A stretch of DNA of 64,000 nt from Polynucleobacter sp. UB-Tiil-W10 (lineage in GTDB: Bacteria; Pseudomonadota; Gammaproteobacteria; Burkholderiales; Burkholderiaceae). The translations under genes and the position numbers were made by a program. The notes beneath the pieces are model-generated. The model saw only the letters and a list, made by a program, of their open reading frames with translations. It ran no database searches and was not told the origin of the DNA. The stretch lies in assembly GCF_018881605.1 (NCBI RefSeq), contig NZ_JACVPZ010000001.1, positions 1,116,001-1,180,000 on the forward strand, written 5' to 3'. Below, piece after piece: positions 17,964 through 27,627 of this stretch (position 1 is its first letter; each line of letters opens with the position of its first letter).

Positions 17964-19208
17964 ATGTTTGACCGTCAAAACACTTTAGCCAAAACCGATC
18001 CCCAATTATGGGCAGCCATCCAGAGCGAGAATAAGCGTCAGGAAGACCATATTGAGCTGATTGCCTCTGAGAACTACACCTCACCAGCAGTAATGGAAGC
18101 TCAAGGCTCTCAGTTAACAAATAAGTACGCTGAAGGCTATCCAGGCAAACGTTATTACGGTGGCTGTGAATTTGTGGACGTAGCTGAGCAATTGGCAATT
18201 GATCGCGTCAAAGCGCTGTTTGGTGCTGAAGCAGCTAACGTACAACCTCATTGCGGGGCATCCGCTAACCAGGCAGTGTTCTTGGCATTCTTAAAACCAG
18301 GCGATACCTTCATGGGTATGAGTCTTGCTGAAGGCGGACACCTGACCCACGGCATGGCTTTAAACATGAGCGGTAAATGGTTTAACCCAATTGCCTATGG
18401 TCTCGATAAAAATGAAGAGATCGATTACGAGCAAATGGAACGTTTGGCGCGTGAGCACAAACCAAAACTCATTATTGCTGGTGCGTCTGCTTATTCAAGA
18501 AAAATTGATTTCGAGCGCATCGGTAAATTAGCAAAAGAAGTGGGCGCGATTTTTATGGTCGATATGGCTCACTACGCTGGCTTAGTCGCAGCAGGTGTTT
18601 ATCCAAACCCAGTACCTCATGCAGACATCGTTACATCGACTACGCACAAGAGTTTGCGTGGCCCACGTGGCGGTATTATCTTGATGAAAGCTGAGCACGA
18701 GAAAGCAATTAACTCTGCAGTCTTCCCAGGCTTACAGGGCGGCCCTCTGATGCATGTGATCGCAGGAAAAGCGGCAGCGTTTAAAGAGGCTCAGGAGCCT
18801 GGCTTTATTGATTACCAAAAACAAGTGGTTGCCAATGCAAAAGCACTTGCTGAGACCTTGATTGCTCGTGGATTGCGGATTGTTTCTGGCGGCACTGATT
18901 CTCATGTGATGTTGGTGGATTTACGTGCCAAGAAAATGACTGGTAAAGAAGCTGAGCGTGTTTTAGGTGAAGCGCACATTACTTGTAATAAGAATGGCAT
19001 TCCAAACGATCCAGAAAAACCAATGGTGACGAGCGGTATACGTTTGGGTTCACCTGCAATGACTACGCGTGGATTTAAGGAAGCAGAAGCAAGACAAGTG
19101 GGTAACTTTATTGCTGATGTTTTGGATAATCCAAATGATGCAGACAATATCGCCAAGGTACGTGCTCAGGTTTCTGAATTGACGAAGCGCTTCCCGGTTT
19201 ACGGTTAA
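17964..19208 (+). CDS. glyA: Serine hydroxymethyltransferase
   Basis: PLP enzyme interconverting serine and glycine with tetrahydrofolate, a main source of one-carbon units. The 414-residue length is standard. Conserved blocks include [36 protein letters not shown] near residues 32-65, [12 protein letters not shown] near 126, [12 protein letters not shown] near 200 and the PLP lysine in [14 protein letters not shown] near 228. It is divergent from tolQ and is followed 24 bases later by nrdR, an arrangement frequent in betaproteobacteria. Confidence 0.97.
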   Translation: MFDRQNTLAKTDPQLWAAIQSENKRQEDHIELIASENYTSPAVMEAQGSQLTNKYAEGYPGKRYYGGCEFVDVAEQLAIDRVKALFGAEAANVQPHCGASANQAVFLAFLKPGDTFMGMSLAEGGHLTHGMALNMSGKWFNPIAYGLDKNEEIDYEQMERLAREHKPKLIIAGASAYSRKIDFERIGKLAKEVGAIFMVDMAHYAGLVAAGVYPNPVPHADIVTSTTHKSLRGPRGGIILMKAEHEKAINSAVFPGLQGGPLMHVIAGKAAAFKEAQEPGFIDYQKQVVANAKALAETLIARGLRIVSGGTDSHVMLVDLRAKKMTGKEAERVLGEAHITCNKNGIPNDPEKPMVTSGIRLGSPAMTTRGFKEAEARQVGNFIADVLDNPNDADNIAKVRAQVSELTKRFPVYG

Positions 19209-19232
19209 GCAATCAAAGAAAAGAAGAAATAA

Positions 19233-19679
19233 TTGCGCTGTCCTTTCTGTCATAACGAAGATACTCAGGTATTGGATACCCGGGTATCTGACGAAGGCGA
19301 TACCATTCGCCGCCGCCGCCGTTGTGCAAAATGCGATAAGCGCTTTACAACTTATGAGCGCGTTGAATTGGCGCTCCCAGCAATCGTCAAGAAAAACGGT
19401 AGCCGGGTTGAATATAGTCACGACAAATTAGCAAGCTCGCTCAAGTTGGCTCTTCGAAAACGCCCCGTTTCCTCGGATTCTGTAGACGAATCTATTGCGC
19501 GTATTGAAGAAAAACTTCTCAGTCTCGGTGAAAAGGAAATACCGAGTGAGCGCGTGGGTGAACTGGTGATGCGTGAGCTCAAACGTTTAGATAAGGTTGC
19601 CTATATTCGCTTTGCTTCTGTGTATCGAAGTTTTGCAGACATTGAGTCTTTTGAGAGCGCCTTAAAGGAACTGAAATAA
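19233..19679 (+). CDS. nrdR: Transcriptional repressor NrdR
   Basis: ATP/dATP-sensing repressor of ribonucleotide reductase genes. The 148-residue product has the N-terminal zinc ribbon [17 protein letters not shown] with the second pair CAKCDKRF, followed by an ATP-cone domain beginning [20 protein letters not shown]. The initiation codon is TTG at 19233; the family always begins with MRCPFC, so this unusual start is well supported. A bidirectional hairpin terminator follows. Confidence 0.95.
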   Translation: MRCPFCHNEDTQVLDTRVSDEGDTIRRRRRCAKCDKRFTTYERVELALPAIVKKNGSRVEYSHDKLASSLKLALRKRPVSSDSVDESIARIEEKLLSLGEKEIPSERVGELVMRELKRLDKVAYIRFASVYRSFADIESFESALKELK

Positions 19680-19710
19680 CAAGAACTGAAGTGAGAAGGG
19701 CTTAAAAAAG

Positions 19711-19737
19711 AAAAAGGACTGCATTGCAGTCCTTTTT
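19711..19737. terminator. Bidirectional rho-independent terminator between nrdR and adk
   Basis: The sequence AAAAAGGACTGCA followed by TGCAGTCCTTTTTT forms a near-perfect hairpin with a run of A on the left and T on the right. It can therefore end transcription from both sides. It sits 32 bases after nrdR (+) and 18 bases after the adk (-) stop. Confidence 0.88.
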
Positions 19738-19754
19738 TGCTGATGCGGATTGAA

Positions 19755-20468
<714 letters not shown>

Positions 20469-20534
20469 TTAGATACCTATTTACTAGGATTATCCCCGAG
20501 AAGCTTGAAACGACCGAGGCTTAGGTTTATACGC

Positions 20535-21299
20535 TTAAGAGCCAGCTAGCAATTGCCGTACCCTATCTAGGTCTTCTGGGGTGTCTACACCTGCTGGCGG
20601 GGCCTCAGGGGCGGTGTGAACCGCTATGCGATAGCCATTCCAGAGGGCGCGTAGTTGCTCTAGGGCTTCGGCTTGCTCCGGTGGTGCAGGTTCTAGGCGG
20701 GTATAGGCCTGCAAAAAGTCAGCTCTGTAGGCGTAGATACCTAAATGACGTAAATGTTCTATTTTTTGGATACTTTGCGGATCTCTTACAAAGGGAATTG
20801 GTGCCCTTGAAAAGTAGAGCGCTTCCCCTGAGCGATTGAGAACGACTTTCACCACATTGGGATTGTTAATTTCGGCAGGGTCAGTAATTGGTACGGCAAC
20901 TGTTGAGATAGCGCACTGCGGATGATCTGCCAGTGTGTGAGCAACCTGATTAATAAGTTCTGGAGGAATGAGGGGTTCATCACCTTGAACATTTACTACT
21001 AATGCATTGCTAGGTAATTTAAGTAGCTGCGCAACTTCTGCAATGCGATCTGTACCAGTAGGGTGATCTGCGCTTGTGAGTAAGCACTCAATACGGTGTT
21101 CATCGCAAGCAGCTTGTATCTCTGGTGAATCCGTTGCAACAACTACGCTTTGTGCAAGCGATAACTTGGCACGTTCAGCCACCCGAATCACCATGGGCTT
21201 ACCGCCAATATCAGCCAATGGCTTTCGTGGCAAGCGTGTTGATCCTAGTCTAGCCGGAATCACTACTAAAAAATCGGGAGCTTTTGCGTCAGCGTTCAT
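20535..21299 (-). CDS. kdsB: 3-deoxy-manno-octulosonate cytidylyltransferase
   Basis: Activates Kdo as CMP-Kdo for lipid A core synthesis. The 254-residue product begins with VVIPARLGSTRLPRKPLADIGGKPM (about residues 12-36, the nucleotide-binding stretch) and contains TDRIAEV and the conserved NVQGDEPLIPP near 104. Trm112-like and LpxK genes lie immediately upstream on the same strand, so lipid A and Kdo functions are grouped. Confidence 0.96.
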   Translation of the reverse strand: MNADAKAPDFLVVIPARLGSTRLPRKPLADIGGKPMVIRVAERAKLSLAQSVVVATDSPEIQAACDEHRIECLLTSADHPTGTDRIAEVAQLLKLPSNALVVNVQGDEPLIPPELINQVAHTLADHPQCAISTVAVPITDPAEINNPNVVKVVLNRSGEALYFSRAPIPFVRDPQSIQKIEHLRHLGIYAYRADFLQAYTRLEPAPPEQAEALEQLRALWNGYRIAVHTAPEAPPAGVDTPEDLDRVRQLLAGS

Positions 21300-21320
21300 T
21301 GAAAAATGAGGTTCAATAAA

Positions 21321-21500
21321 TTAAGCAATTTCATCAGCGCTTAGGCTGCGCGCTTCATCTACCAACATCACCGGAACATCATCCCGAATGGGATAGGCCA
21401 AGCGATCCGCTTTACAAATTAACTCCCGTTTAGCAGCATCTAAATGCAGTTGGCTTTTGCACAAAGGGCAAACCAAAATATCGAGCAGTCGTTTATCCAT
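21321..21500 (-). CDS. Trm112/YcaR family zinc-ribbon-like protein
   Basis: A 59-residue protein read on the minus strand from ATG 21500, starting [18 protein letters not shown] and containing [19 protein letters not shown]. This matches the Trm112-like (UPF0434, YcaR) family, which usually lies between lpxK and kdsB, as here. Three Cys are present (CPLC and a later ICK). Eukaryotic Trm112 activates methyltransferases; the bacterial role is not settled. It lies 61 bases after lpxK and 21 bases before kdsB. Confidence 0.93.
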   Translation of the reverse strand: MDKRLLDILVCPLCKSQLHLDAAKRELICKADRLAYPIRDDVPVMLVDEARSLSADEIA

Positions 21501-21561
21501 GATTTCTTTAATGGCGTTTCTTAATAGGTGATCAGGTAGTGTAGTGCTATGTAGCTCAAAA

Positions 21562-22653
21562 CTACAAGGTGTAGCGATAGGGGTTGGGTCTTTGGAGGAT
21601 GGATTGCAGCCAGTCAGCCAAGCTATCTGAAAGTGATAGCGACATCGGCACTACCCAAATACGCTCATCACTGATGTTTGCACACTTCACAGCATCTTTT
21701 TCGGTAATCAGAATGCATTGCGCATTGATCTTGGAAAAGAATTCGGAGGTATAGGTCGCATGATCAGGTAAGGGAATCGATTTTCCAGCAATACCTTGTT
21801 TGAGCAAATCATCAAAAAAGGATTGCGGGTTACCTAGGGCGGCCACAGCAGTAATCTTGTTGGGTAAATAACTATCAGCAATTTGTGCAAGGGTCTGCTG
21901 ATGACTTGGGTTGATCAGTTGATAAGCATTGCCTAATCTGCTCTCTAGGGAGAATGCGCGACGCCCTAAAAAATATTCATCCTGAGCGCCAACTTTATGA
22001 GCGCCTGCTTTGGTTCTTCCAGTCAATAGAGTGGCATCTCGTTCACGTGTTGCGGGTTCGCGCAAGGGACCCGCAGGCAACAAAAAGCGATTACCTTCAC
22101 CCCGTCCATCACGCACAACGAACTCGATATCGCGCCCACCTTCACGCGCTGGCCAGCGTGCTAAGCCGCTATGTTGGAGGCCATCATCACTAATAATGAC
22201 ATTTACATTTGGCGAATGCTTGAGCAAAGATTGAATGCTCTTCTGGCGTTTTGGAAAAACCCAAATTGGAAATTGATCATGCGTACGTTTTGCAATCAAG
22301 ACAGGCTCATCACCGACCAGCATTGGATCTGAATGACTGTTGACTTGTAGGGGGACGCTTTGTGCAGAGGAGCCATATCCTCTGCTAATAATCCCAGGAT
22401 TCCATCCGAGTTGCTGCAATCTTTCTGCTAGTGCAATAACGATCGGAGTCTTACCAGTGCCGCCTACGCGGATATTGCCCACAATGATGACGGGTACTGA
22501 AGCAGGTTTTTGCTTTACTAAGCCTATGTCCTGAATGAGTTTGCGGACACGCAACACCAAACCATAAAGCCATGAGAGCGGCCATAGCAATAAGCTAGTA
22601 GGGCCGCGCTTTTCCCAGAACTTGGGTGCTTTACGAAAAAACGAAAAGGACAT
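21562..22653 (-). CDS. lpxK: Tetraacyldisaccharide 4'-kinase
   Basis: Inner membrane-associated kinase that phosphorylates the lipid A precursor at the 4' position. From ATG 22653 the product has 363 residues. A hydrophobic N-terminal anchor (about 17-32) is followed by the Walker A region [13 protein letters not shown] near 58-70 and IISRGYGS, then ISDDGLQH and ITEKDAVK, all family signatures. An in-frame TTG two codons upstream is a less likely start. It is 25 bases after exbD and followed by the Trm112-like gene. Confidence 0.94.
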   Translation of the reverse strand: MSFSFFRKAPKFWEKRGPTSLLLWPLSWLYGLVLRVRKLIQDIGLVKQKPASVPVIIVGNIRVGGTGKTPIVIALAERLQQLGWNPGIISRGYGSSAQSVPLQVNSHSDPMLVGDEPVLIAKRTHDQFPIWVFPKRQKSIQSLLKHSPNVNVIISDDGLQHSGLARWPAREGGRDIEFVVRDGRGEGNRFLLPAGPLREPATRERDATLLTGRTKAGAHKVGAQDEYFLGRRAFSLESRLGNAYQLINPSHQQTLAQIADSYLPNKITAVAALGNPQSFFDDLLKQGIAGKSIPLPDHATYTSEFFSKINAQCILITEKDAVKCANISDERIWVVPMSLSLSDSLADWLQSILQRPNPYRYTL

Positions 22654-22678
22654 GGACAATATTTTCTAGATTCGTAAT

Positions 22679-23143
22679 TTACTTCTTAGTTTGACTGCTA
22701 AACACAATATTGGAGAGGTTGGCATCTCGTGCTGCCTCAAGAGCGCTCATAACAGCTTGATGGGGCGCTTTAGCATCCGCATCAATATTGACTTGTAGTG
22801 CGCTTGCACCTTCCTTTGGGCTACCTTGGTTAGTCAACTGAGCTAACGAAGCGCTTAGTTGCGAGCGATCCGTTACTTTGCCATTAATTGCAAAGCGACC
22901 ATCACGACTGACGGCAATATGTATTTGTTTCGTCTCAGCTTGGCTTTCACTACCGTTAGCAGTCGGCAATGTAATAGCAAGCTCTTGATAACGCGTGAAG
23001 GTAGTAGAGATCATCAGAAAGATCAACACTACTAGCAGCACATCAATAAAAGGAATGAGATTGATCTCTGGCTCTATAGGAGCCGAGCTACTTCCTAAAG
23101 AAAATCTTCTTCTTGCTTGGGGATGCGTTTCTAACCAACTCAT
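22679..23143 (-). CDS. exbD: ExbD/TolR family transporter subunit
   Basis: Bitopic membrane protein of a second proton-driven motor in this window, separate from TolR. The 154-residue product has the signature EINLIPFIDVLLVVLIFLMI at about residues 27-46 with the conserved Asp, then a periplasmic domain. Its start overlaps the ExbB-like stop by four bases. This exbB-exbD pair is placed upstream of lpxK, a position common in beta- and gammaproteobacteria; no tonB gene is nearby, so its partner is uncertain. Confidence 0.88.
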   Translation of the reverse strand: MSWLETHPQARRRFSLGSSSAPIEPEINLIPFIDVLLVVLIFLMISTTFTRYQELAITLPTANGSESQAETKQIHIAVSRDGRFAINGKVTDRSQLSASLAQLTNQGSPKEGASALQVNIDADAKAPHQAVMSALEAARDANLSNIVFSSQTKK

Positions 23144-23787
23144 TTAGTGGAATTATTTGGGTAAAGCTTCTTAAAGAGTTGGCGTGTAAATTCTTCGCAC
23201 TCGCGTTGACGTTGGTTTGCCATTGCGCGCAGTCCACGCCAAGCGGCTAAAGCAGGAATGGCGATTAACAATCCAAAGGCGGTGTTGTATAAAGCTACTG
23301 AAATGCCATGTGCCAGTTGTTGTGGACTTCCTGCTGCGCCATTAATAGCGCCCTGACTACCAAAGATTTCAATCATGCCGACGACTGTGCCAAACAACCC
23401 CAGTAATGGTGCGATTGTTGCAATCGTGGCTAGCGCTCCAAGGTAGCGGTCTAGCTTCAGCCAGGTCGTTTGTGCGATCGCCTGCAGCTCTTCCAAAGCA
23501 GCATCGGGACTGCTGCCGCTCAACTTTTCTTTTAGGGCGCACGCGAGCAATGGGCCTGCTGGAGATGTTTGAGCCAAATCGGCAACTTGTAATTCGTTTA
23601 CGACAGGCCCTGATTTTTGGCTAAGGATCTGATTAGCAAGTGAAAAAGCAGTTTCAAGGCAGTTTTTAGGAAAAATGTGTATTTGGCGTAAGTACCAGCT
23701 TCGCTCTAAGGCGATAGCCATACCCAAAATAGAAATAATTAAGAGGGGCCAAATTGGCCAGCCTGCGGATAGTAAGATGGAGTACAT
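23140..23787 (-). CDS. exbB: MotA/TolQ/ExbB family proton channel protein
   Basis: Polytopic membrane protein of 215 residues with an N-terminal helix (about 9-25), then LATIATIAPLLGLFGTVVGMIEIFGSQ near 108-134 and LAHGISVALYNTAFGLLIAIPALAAW near 148-173. These two blocks define the ExbB/TolQ family, with the conserved Thr/Gly positions of the proton path. It is the first gene of exbB-exbD-lpxK-trm112-kdsB-adk on the minus strand and faces the xseA upstream region. Confidence 0.88.
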   Translation of the reverse strand: MYSILLSAGWPIWPLLIISILGMAIALERSWYLRQIHIFPKNCLETAFSLANQILSQKSGPVVNELQVADLAQTSPAGPLLACALKEKLSGSSPDAALEELQAIAQTTWLKLDRYLGALATIATIAPLLGLFGTVVGMIEIFGSQGAINGAAGSPQQLAHGISVALYNTAFGLLIAIPALAAWRGLRAMANQRQRECEEFTRQLFKKLYPNNSTK

Positions 23788-24101
23788 AAGCTCAGTACTT
23801 TAGCTGAATTAAAAAGACTGTTTCTGAAAGCTAGCCTGTGGATAACTCTGTGCAAAACTTTTTTGGATTGGCGTTGTAAGTCCTTGATTGATGGTAAACC
23901 CTGTTATTTTTCTCCAAAAACTCGGTTGATTAGCTGAATTTATTTATTTATTAATCAATGACTTGCAATTGGTATGTTGGATTTATGAGACGTTTTGGGT
24001 CAGTAATTACTTACTTATAATCGTTAAACCAAGGTCGAGTTGGGATCTGTGGATATGTTAATGGCCTCTAGGCTCAATGGCTAGTGGATTGAAGAGAAAA
24101 A
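23788..24101. promoter_or_regulatory. Divergent intergenic region of exbB and xseA with DnaA-box-like sites
   Basis: This 314-base gap has no convincing reading frame. It contains one exact DnaA box, TGTGGATAA (23837-23845, the reverse complement of TTATCCACA), and an eight-of-nine copy, TGTGGATAT (24048-24056). A good -10 hexamer TATAAT (24016-24021) faces xseA but has no clear -35. Several T and A runs make the middle AT-rich. Two boxes alone do not make an origin; local DnaA regulation is possible. Confidence 0.45.
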
Positions 24102-25325
24102 ATGTCGGAAATATCAAGGGAAATTCTAAGTGTTGGCGATCTAAACCGCGCCATTGCTGCCTCTTTGGAGGACCGTTTCGATGCCGTCTGGGTGAGCGGG
24201 GAGATTTCGAACTTCAAGGCTTATGACAGCGGGCACTGGTATTTCTCCTTAAAGGATGAGGAAGGCCAGATTCGCTGCGTGATGTTCCGCGGTCGTAATG
24301 GTCAAGTTGGGTTTATGCCCCAATCCGGGGATTTGGTTGAAGTCAGCGCCAATCTGGGAATGTACGTTCCGCGTGGGGATATTCAGCTCACTATTCAAAC
24401 TTTGCGTCGCGCCGGCATGGGTGGGCTTTACGAAGCTTTCTTAAAGCTCAAGGCTAAATTAGCAAAAGAAGGCTTGTTTGATGATGAGCGCAAACGCGAG
24501 ATTCCTAGCCATCCAAGATCAATTGGCATCATCACATCACTACAAGCGGCAGCACTAAAAGATGTCTTAAGTACACTAGCTAGAAGAGCCCCTCACATTC
24601 CGATTGTGATTTATTCAACCCTAGTTCAGGGGGTAGATGCGCCTGCCGGAATTATTTCAGCGCTCAAAGCAGCTGAAAAAGAAAATGCTGTTGACGTTAT
24701 TTTGTTAGTGCGGGGCGGGGGCAGTATTGAAGATCTCTGGGCATTTAATGATGAGCAGTTGGCATATGCAATTGCAGATTCGTCAATCCCGGTGGTGAGT
24801 GGTGTTGGACACGAAACGGATTTCACGATTGCCGATTTTGTTGCTGACTTACGTGCCCCAACGCCGACTAGTGCTGCAGAGCTTGCCGCGCCTCGGAAAG
24901 ATCAAATGCTGCAAGAGCTTGAAGCCATTATGCAAGCATTGCTGCAGCGGATTAATCAACGAGTGGAACGCGAAGCGCAAACCTTAGATCAACTGGCGTT
25001 GCGATTGACCCATGCCTTACCAAACCCAGATCGGATGCGCGAGCAAATTCAGGGATGGCAACAAAGACTTAATCAGGCCTGGTCTGTGCGCATGGAAAAT
25101 TGGAAGCGCAATCAAACACATTACCAGTCGCAACTAGAGATGCTGAATCCACAGAGAACGCTAGAGCGAGGATATGCGGTGATTTTGAGTAAGGATAAAA
25201 AAGAATTGCATGCAGTACGTAAAGCAGATGAGTTGAATTCAGAAAATATATTCGAAGTTCGCTTGGCCGAAGGTTATGCAGAAGTTCGTTTTGTGGATAT
25301 ACAAATAACCCCAGAAAACTCTTGA
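24102..25325 (+). CDS. xseA: Exodeoxyribonuclease VII large subunit
   Basis: Large subunit of the single-strand-specific nuclease ExoVII. The 407-residue protein has the N-terminal OB-fold (VWVSGEISNFKAYDSGHWYFSLKD at about residues 29-52, RCVMFRG) and the catalytic domain with IGIITSLQAAALKDVLSTL, RGGGSIEDLWAFNDEQLAYAI and SGVGHETDFTIADFVADLRAPTP (about 227-250 onward). A coiled-coil tail follows. Length is a little short of E. coli XseA (456) because the coiled coil is reduced. The small subunit gene xseB is not adjacent. Confidence 0.96.
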   Translation: MSEISREILSVGDLNRAIAASLEDRFDAVWVSGEISNFKAYDSGHWYFSLKDEEGQIRCVMFRGRNGQVGFMPQSGDLVEVSANLGMYVPRGDIQLTIQTLRRAGMGGLYEAFLKLKAKLAKEGLFDDERKREIPSHPRSIGIITSLQAAALKDVLSTLARRAPHIPIVIYSTLVQGVDAPAGIISALKAAEKENAVDVILLVRGGGSIEDLWAFNDEQLAYAIADSSIPVVSGVGHETDFTIADFVADLRAPTPTSAAELAAPRKDQMLQELEAIMQALLQRINQRVEREAQTLDQLALRLTHALPNPDRMREQIQGWQQRLNQAWSVRMENWKRNQTHYQSQLEMLNPQRTLERGYAVILSKDKKELHAVRKADELNSENIFEVRLAEGYAEVRFVDIQITPENS

Positions 25326-25374
25326 TTAGACAATACGTACACTTTTACGCGTCATATTGCAAAAGAGGAAAAGC

Positions 25375-25617
25375 ATGACAACATTTACCGCAAGCGAGGC
25401 AGGGGCCGGTCTTTATCGACTAATAGATCAGGTGACTGAGACCCATAAACCAGTGATCATTTCGGGTAAGCGGGCAAACGCTGTCTTAATTTCGGAGGAG
25501 GATTGGAGCGTAATTCAAGAAACCCTCTATCTCTTAGCGATCCCCAATATGCGTGAATCGATTAAGGAAGCTATGTCTGAACCTTTAAGTAAAAGTAAAA
25601 AGGCGTTGAAGTGGTGA
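25375..25617 (+). CDS. yefM: YefM/Phd family antitoxin
   Basis: Antitoxin and repressor of a YefM-YoeB pair. From ATG 25375 (preceded by AGAGGAA) the product has 80 residues with the Phd/YefM pattern: FTASEAGAGLYRLIDQVTE at about 4-22, KPVIISGKRANAVLISEEDW at 25-44, then LYLLAIPNMRESI. The C-terminal acidic and lysine-rich tail would wrap the toxin. It appears intact, while the adjacent toxin frame is broken. The toxin start GTG overlaps the stop codon, as in functional pairs. Confidence 0.88.
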   Translation: MTTFTASEAGAGLYRLIDQVTETHKPVIISGKRANAVLISEEDWSVIQETLYLLAIPNMRESIKEAMSEPLSKSKKALKW

Positions 25618-25877
25618 GTTGGAATCTGGTTTATTCCAAATATGCCATCAAAGATGCCAAAAAATCTCCGCAGTAGAGCTTCAAGATAGGGTGCAAAGGT
25701 TACTGAAGATTTTTAGAGATTGACCCACTTCAAAATCCGCCACCATATGAGAAATTAATTGGAGATTTACAGGGGGCCTATTCTCGGAGAATTAATATTC
25801 AACATCGCTTGGTTTATGAAGTGTTTCGTAAAGAGAAGGCTGTTCGTATTTTGAGAATGTGGACTCACTATGAATAG
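25614..25877 (+). pseudogene. yoeB: YoeB-type toxin gene disrupted by two compensating single-base indels
   Basis: Translation in three successive frames rebuilds a near-full YoeB. Frame one runs from GTG 25614 and gives VSWNLVYSKYAIKDAKK. After an A-run at 25659-25664 the next frame gives ISAVELQDRVQRLLKI. After a T-run at 25710-25714 the first frame resumes with NPPPYEKLIGDL, then YSRRINIQHRLVYEV and ILRMWTHYE, and a stop at 25875-25877. The break points fit loss of one A (seven to six) and gain of one T (four to five). The catalytic His and Tyr of the C-terminus are still encoded. Either a true pseudogene or homopolymer sequencing errors. Confidence 0.88.
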
Positions 25878-25898
25878 AGTCAAAATTAAGAAGCTTTG

Positions 25899-26936
25899 CT
25901 AGAGAATATTGGGCTCTATGGTTAGACTCACACCAAACTCCGCTCGCACCTTGTCCTGAATACATTTCGCAAGACCAAGGATGTCTTGGGCGGAACCACC
26001 ACCATGATTTACTAGCACAAGGGCTTGGTTTTCATAGACGCCAACAGAGCCCATGCGTTGACCCTTAAAGCCGCATTGATCAATGAGCCATCCTGCTGCA
26101 AGCTTTCGTTTTCCCGGCATATCTGGATAAGAAACTAGCGCTGCATGCGCCTTAAGCAAGGTTTCGTATTGCTCGTTGGGAATGATGGGGTTCTGGAAAA
26201 AACTACCCGCATTACCAATGACTTTTGGGTCGGGTAGTTTGTGGGTGCGGATCTTACAAACTGCTAAAAAGATATCTTCCGGACTCGGATTGGAATGCTC
26301 AGGAAATTGTTTAGCAAGATCTGCGTAATGAATCCGAGGTTCCCAGGCTTTGGGTATTTTAAAAACGACCTTTGTCACAATAAATCGGTTGGGGTGTTGC
26401 TTAAAGAAGCTATCGCGATAAGCAAATTGGCATGCCTCTTTTGTGATGGTGACAAAGGCATGTTCTTTAACGTCAAAAGCTTCGATAGATTCAATGTAAT
26501 CGGCAACCTCAACACCATAAGCCCCAATATTCTGAATCGGGGATGCACCGACAGTCCCTGGAATGAGCGCCAGATTTTCTAAGCCAGGCAGATCATTTTC
26601 TAGCGTCCAAGCAACTAGTTCATGCCAATTTACCCCGGCACCCACCGCCAATAAGGTGGCGTTCTCATCAGTCGAGAGGACTTCTTGTCTCAATATATTC
26701 ATGAGCAGGGTTGCACCAGGTAGATTCTCGGGAAGAATCACATTGCTACCACCACCCAAAATCCGCCATGGGAGTTTTTGCTTCTTAACTTCAGAAATAA
26801 TTGCTGGAATTTGCTCGGGCGAGGTAATTTCGTAAGCCAGCTCTGCATTGGCATCAAAGCCAAAGGTGTTGCGGTGCTTCAACCCTAGATTTGGGGTCAA
26901 TTTTGCTGGCAGGGGCGCATTTTGAGCACGGTTCAT
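25899..26936 (-). CDS. murB: UDP-N-acetylenolpyruvoylglucosamine reductase
   Basis: FAD enzyme reducing UDP-GlcNAc-enolpyruvate to UDP-MurNAc in the second committed peptidoglycan step. The 345-residue type I MurB has the FAD-binding ILGGGSNVILPE near residue 59, GLENLALIPGTVGASPIQNIGAYGVE near 118-143, the catalytic YRDSFFKQ, and GNAGSFFQNP near 240, plus LAAGWLIDQCGFKG. It is divergent from yajQ and converges with the broken yoeB. Confidence 0.97.
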   Translation of the reverse strand: MNRAQNAPLPAKLTPNLGLKHRNTFGFDANAELAYEITSPEQIPAIISEVKKQKLPWRILGGGSNVILPENLPGATLLMNILRQEVLSTDENATLLAVGAGVNWHELVAWTLENDLPGLENLALIPGTVGASPIQNIGAYGVEVADYIESIEAFDVKEHAFVTITKEACQFAYRDSFFKQHPNRFIVTKVVFKIPKAWEPRIHYADLAKQFPEHSNPSPEDIFLAVCKIRTHKLPDPKVIGNAGSFFQNPIIPNEQYETLLKAHAALVSYPDMPGKRKLAAGWLIDQCGFKGQRMGSVGVYENQALVLVNHGGGSAQDILGLAKCIQDKVRAEFGVSLTIEPNIL

Positions 26937-27071
26937 GCCACAATCTTATTCGTAAAAGAATCTAGTGCAAATTTTTTGGCAGCATAGACAGTAATAAGCC
27001 TTAGCTGGGCGCCAAAATATCTGCAAAATGTAAAGATTACGAGAATATAAATAGGTAAATAGGGAGTAAAA

Positions 27072-27557
27072 ATGCCGACATTTGACGTTGTATGTGAACC
27101 AGACATGGTTGAGCTCAAAAATGCGATTGAGCAATCTAATAAAGAAATTAGCAACCGCTTTGACTTCAAAGGTTCTGATAGTCGAGTAGAGCAAAAAGAC
27201 GAAGCGCTCATTTTGTTTGGCGATGATGACTTTAAATTAGGTCAAGTGCGCGATGTGCTGATTGGCAAAATGGCAAAGCGTAATGTGGATGTACGTTATC
27301 TCAAAGATGACAAAACAGAAACCATTGGTAGCGATAAGCGCAAGCAGACTATGAAGATTCAAAAAGGAATTACTTCAGATTTAGCGAAGAAAGTTGTGCG
27401 CATTATCAAAGACAGCAAGCTAAAAGTGCAAGCCAGTATTCAAGGTGATGCAGTACGTGTCACAGGCGCTAAGCGCGATGATCTGCAAGAAACAATGGCC
27501 CTACTTAAAAAAGAAGTAACCGAAGCGCCATTGGGCTTTAATAATTTCCGTGACTAA
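27072..27557 (+). CDS. yajQ: YajQ family nucleotide-binding protein
   Basis: The 161-residue product is a full-length Yaj[20 protein letters not shown] at the start, [13 protein letters not shown] near 29-41, the middle [25 protein letters not shown] and the final GFNNFRD. Members bind nucleotides or RNA, and a Xanthomonas homologue binds cyclic di-GMP; the role here is not established. Monocistronic, divergent from murB, followed by the brnTA module. Confidence 0.93.
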   Translation: MPTFDVVCEPDMVELKNAIEQSNKEISNRFDFKGSDSRVEQKDEALILFGDDDFKLGQVRDVLIGKMAKRNVDVRYLKDDKTETIGSDKRKQTMKIQKGITSDLAKKVVRIIKDSKLKVQASIQGDAVRVTGAKRDDLQETMALLKKEVTEAPLGFNNFRD

Positions 27558-27586
27558 GCTTACGCAAATTTTTATTTAATACCCTC

Positions 27587-27627
27587 TTGCCTGAAAAGTG
27601 TATGTATATTATGATAATATACATACA
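27587..27627 (+). promoter_or_regulatory. brnTA promoter with 12-bp palindromic operator overlapping the -10 and the start codon
   Basis: A -35-like TTGCCT (27587-27592), 17-base spacer and -10 TATGAT (27610-27615) are visible. A perfect inverted repeat, TGTATGTATATT (27599-27610) and AATATACATACA (27616-27627) around ATGAT, covers the -10 and reaches the first base of the brnT ATG. The BrnA antitoxin would be the expected binder, blocking RNA polymerase. The predicted transcription start near 27622 leaves no room for a ribosome-binding site. Confidence 0.78.

Noticed and set aside
23837..24056. Chromosomal origin
   Set aside because: Only two DnaA-box-like sites, no dnaA or AT-rich unwinding repeats; a regulatory reading is more likely.
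26933..27211. 92-residue minus-strand frame in front of murB
   Set aside because: Overlaps yajQ almost entirely and has no family pattern.
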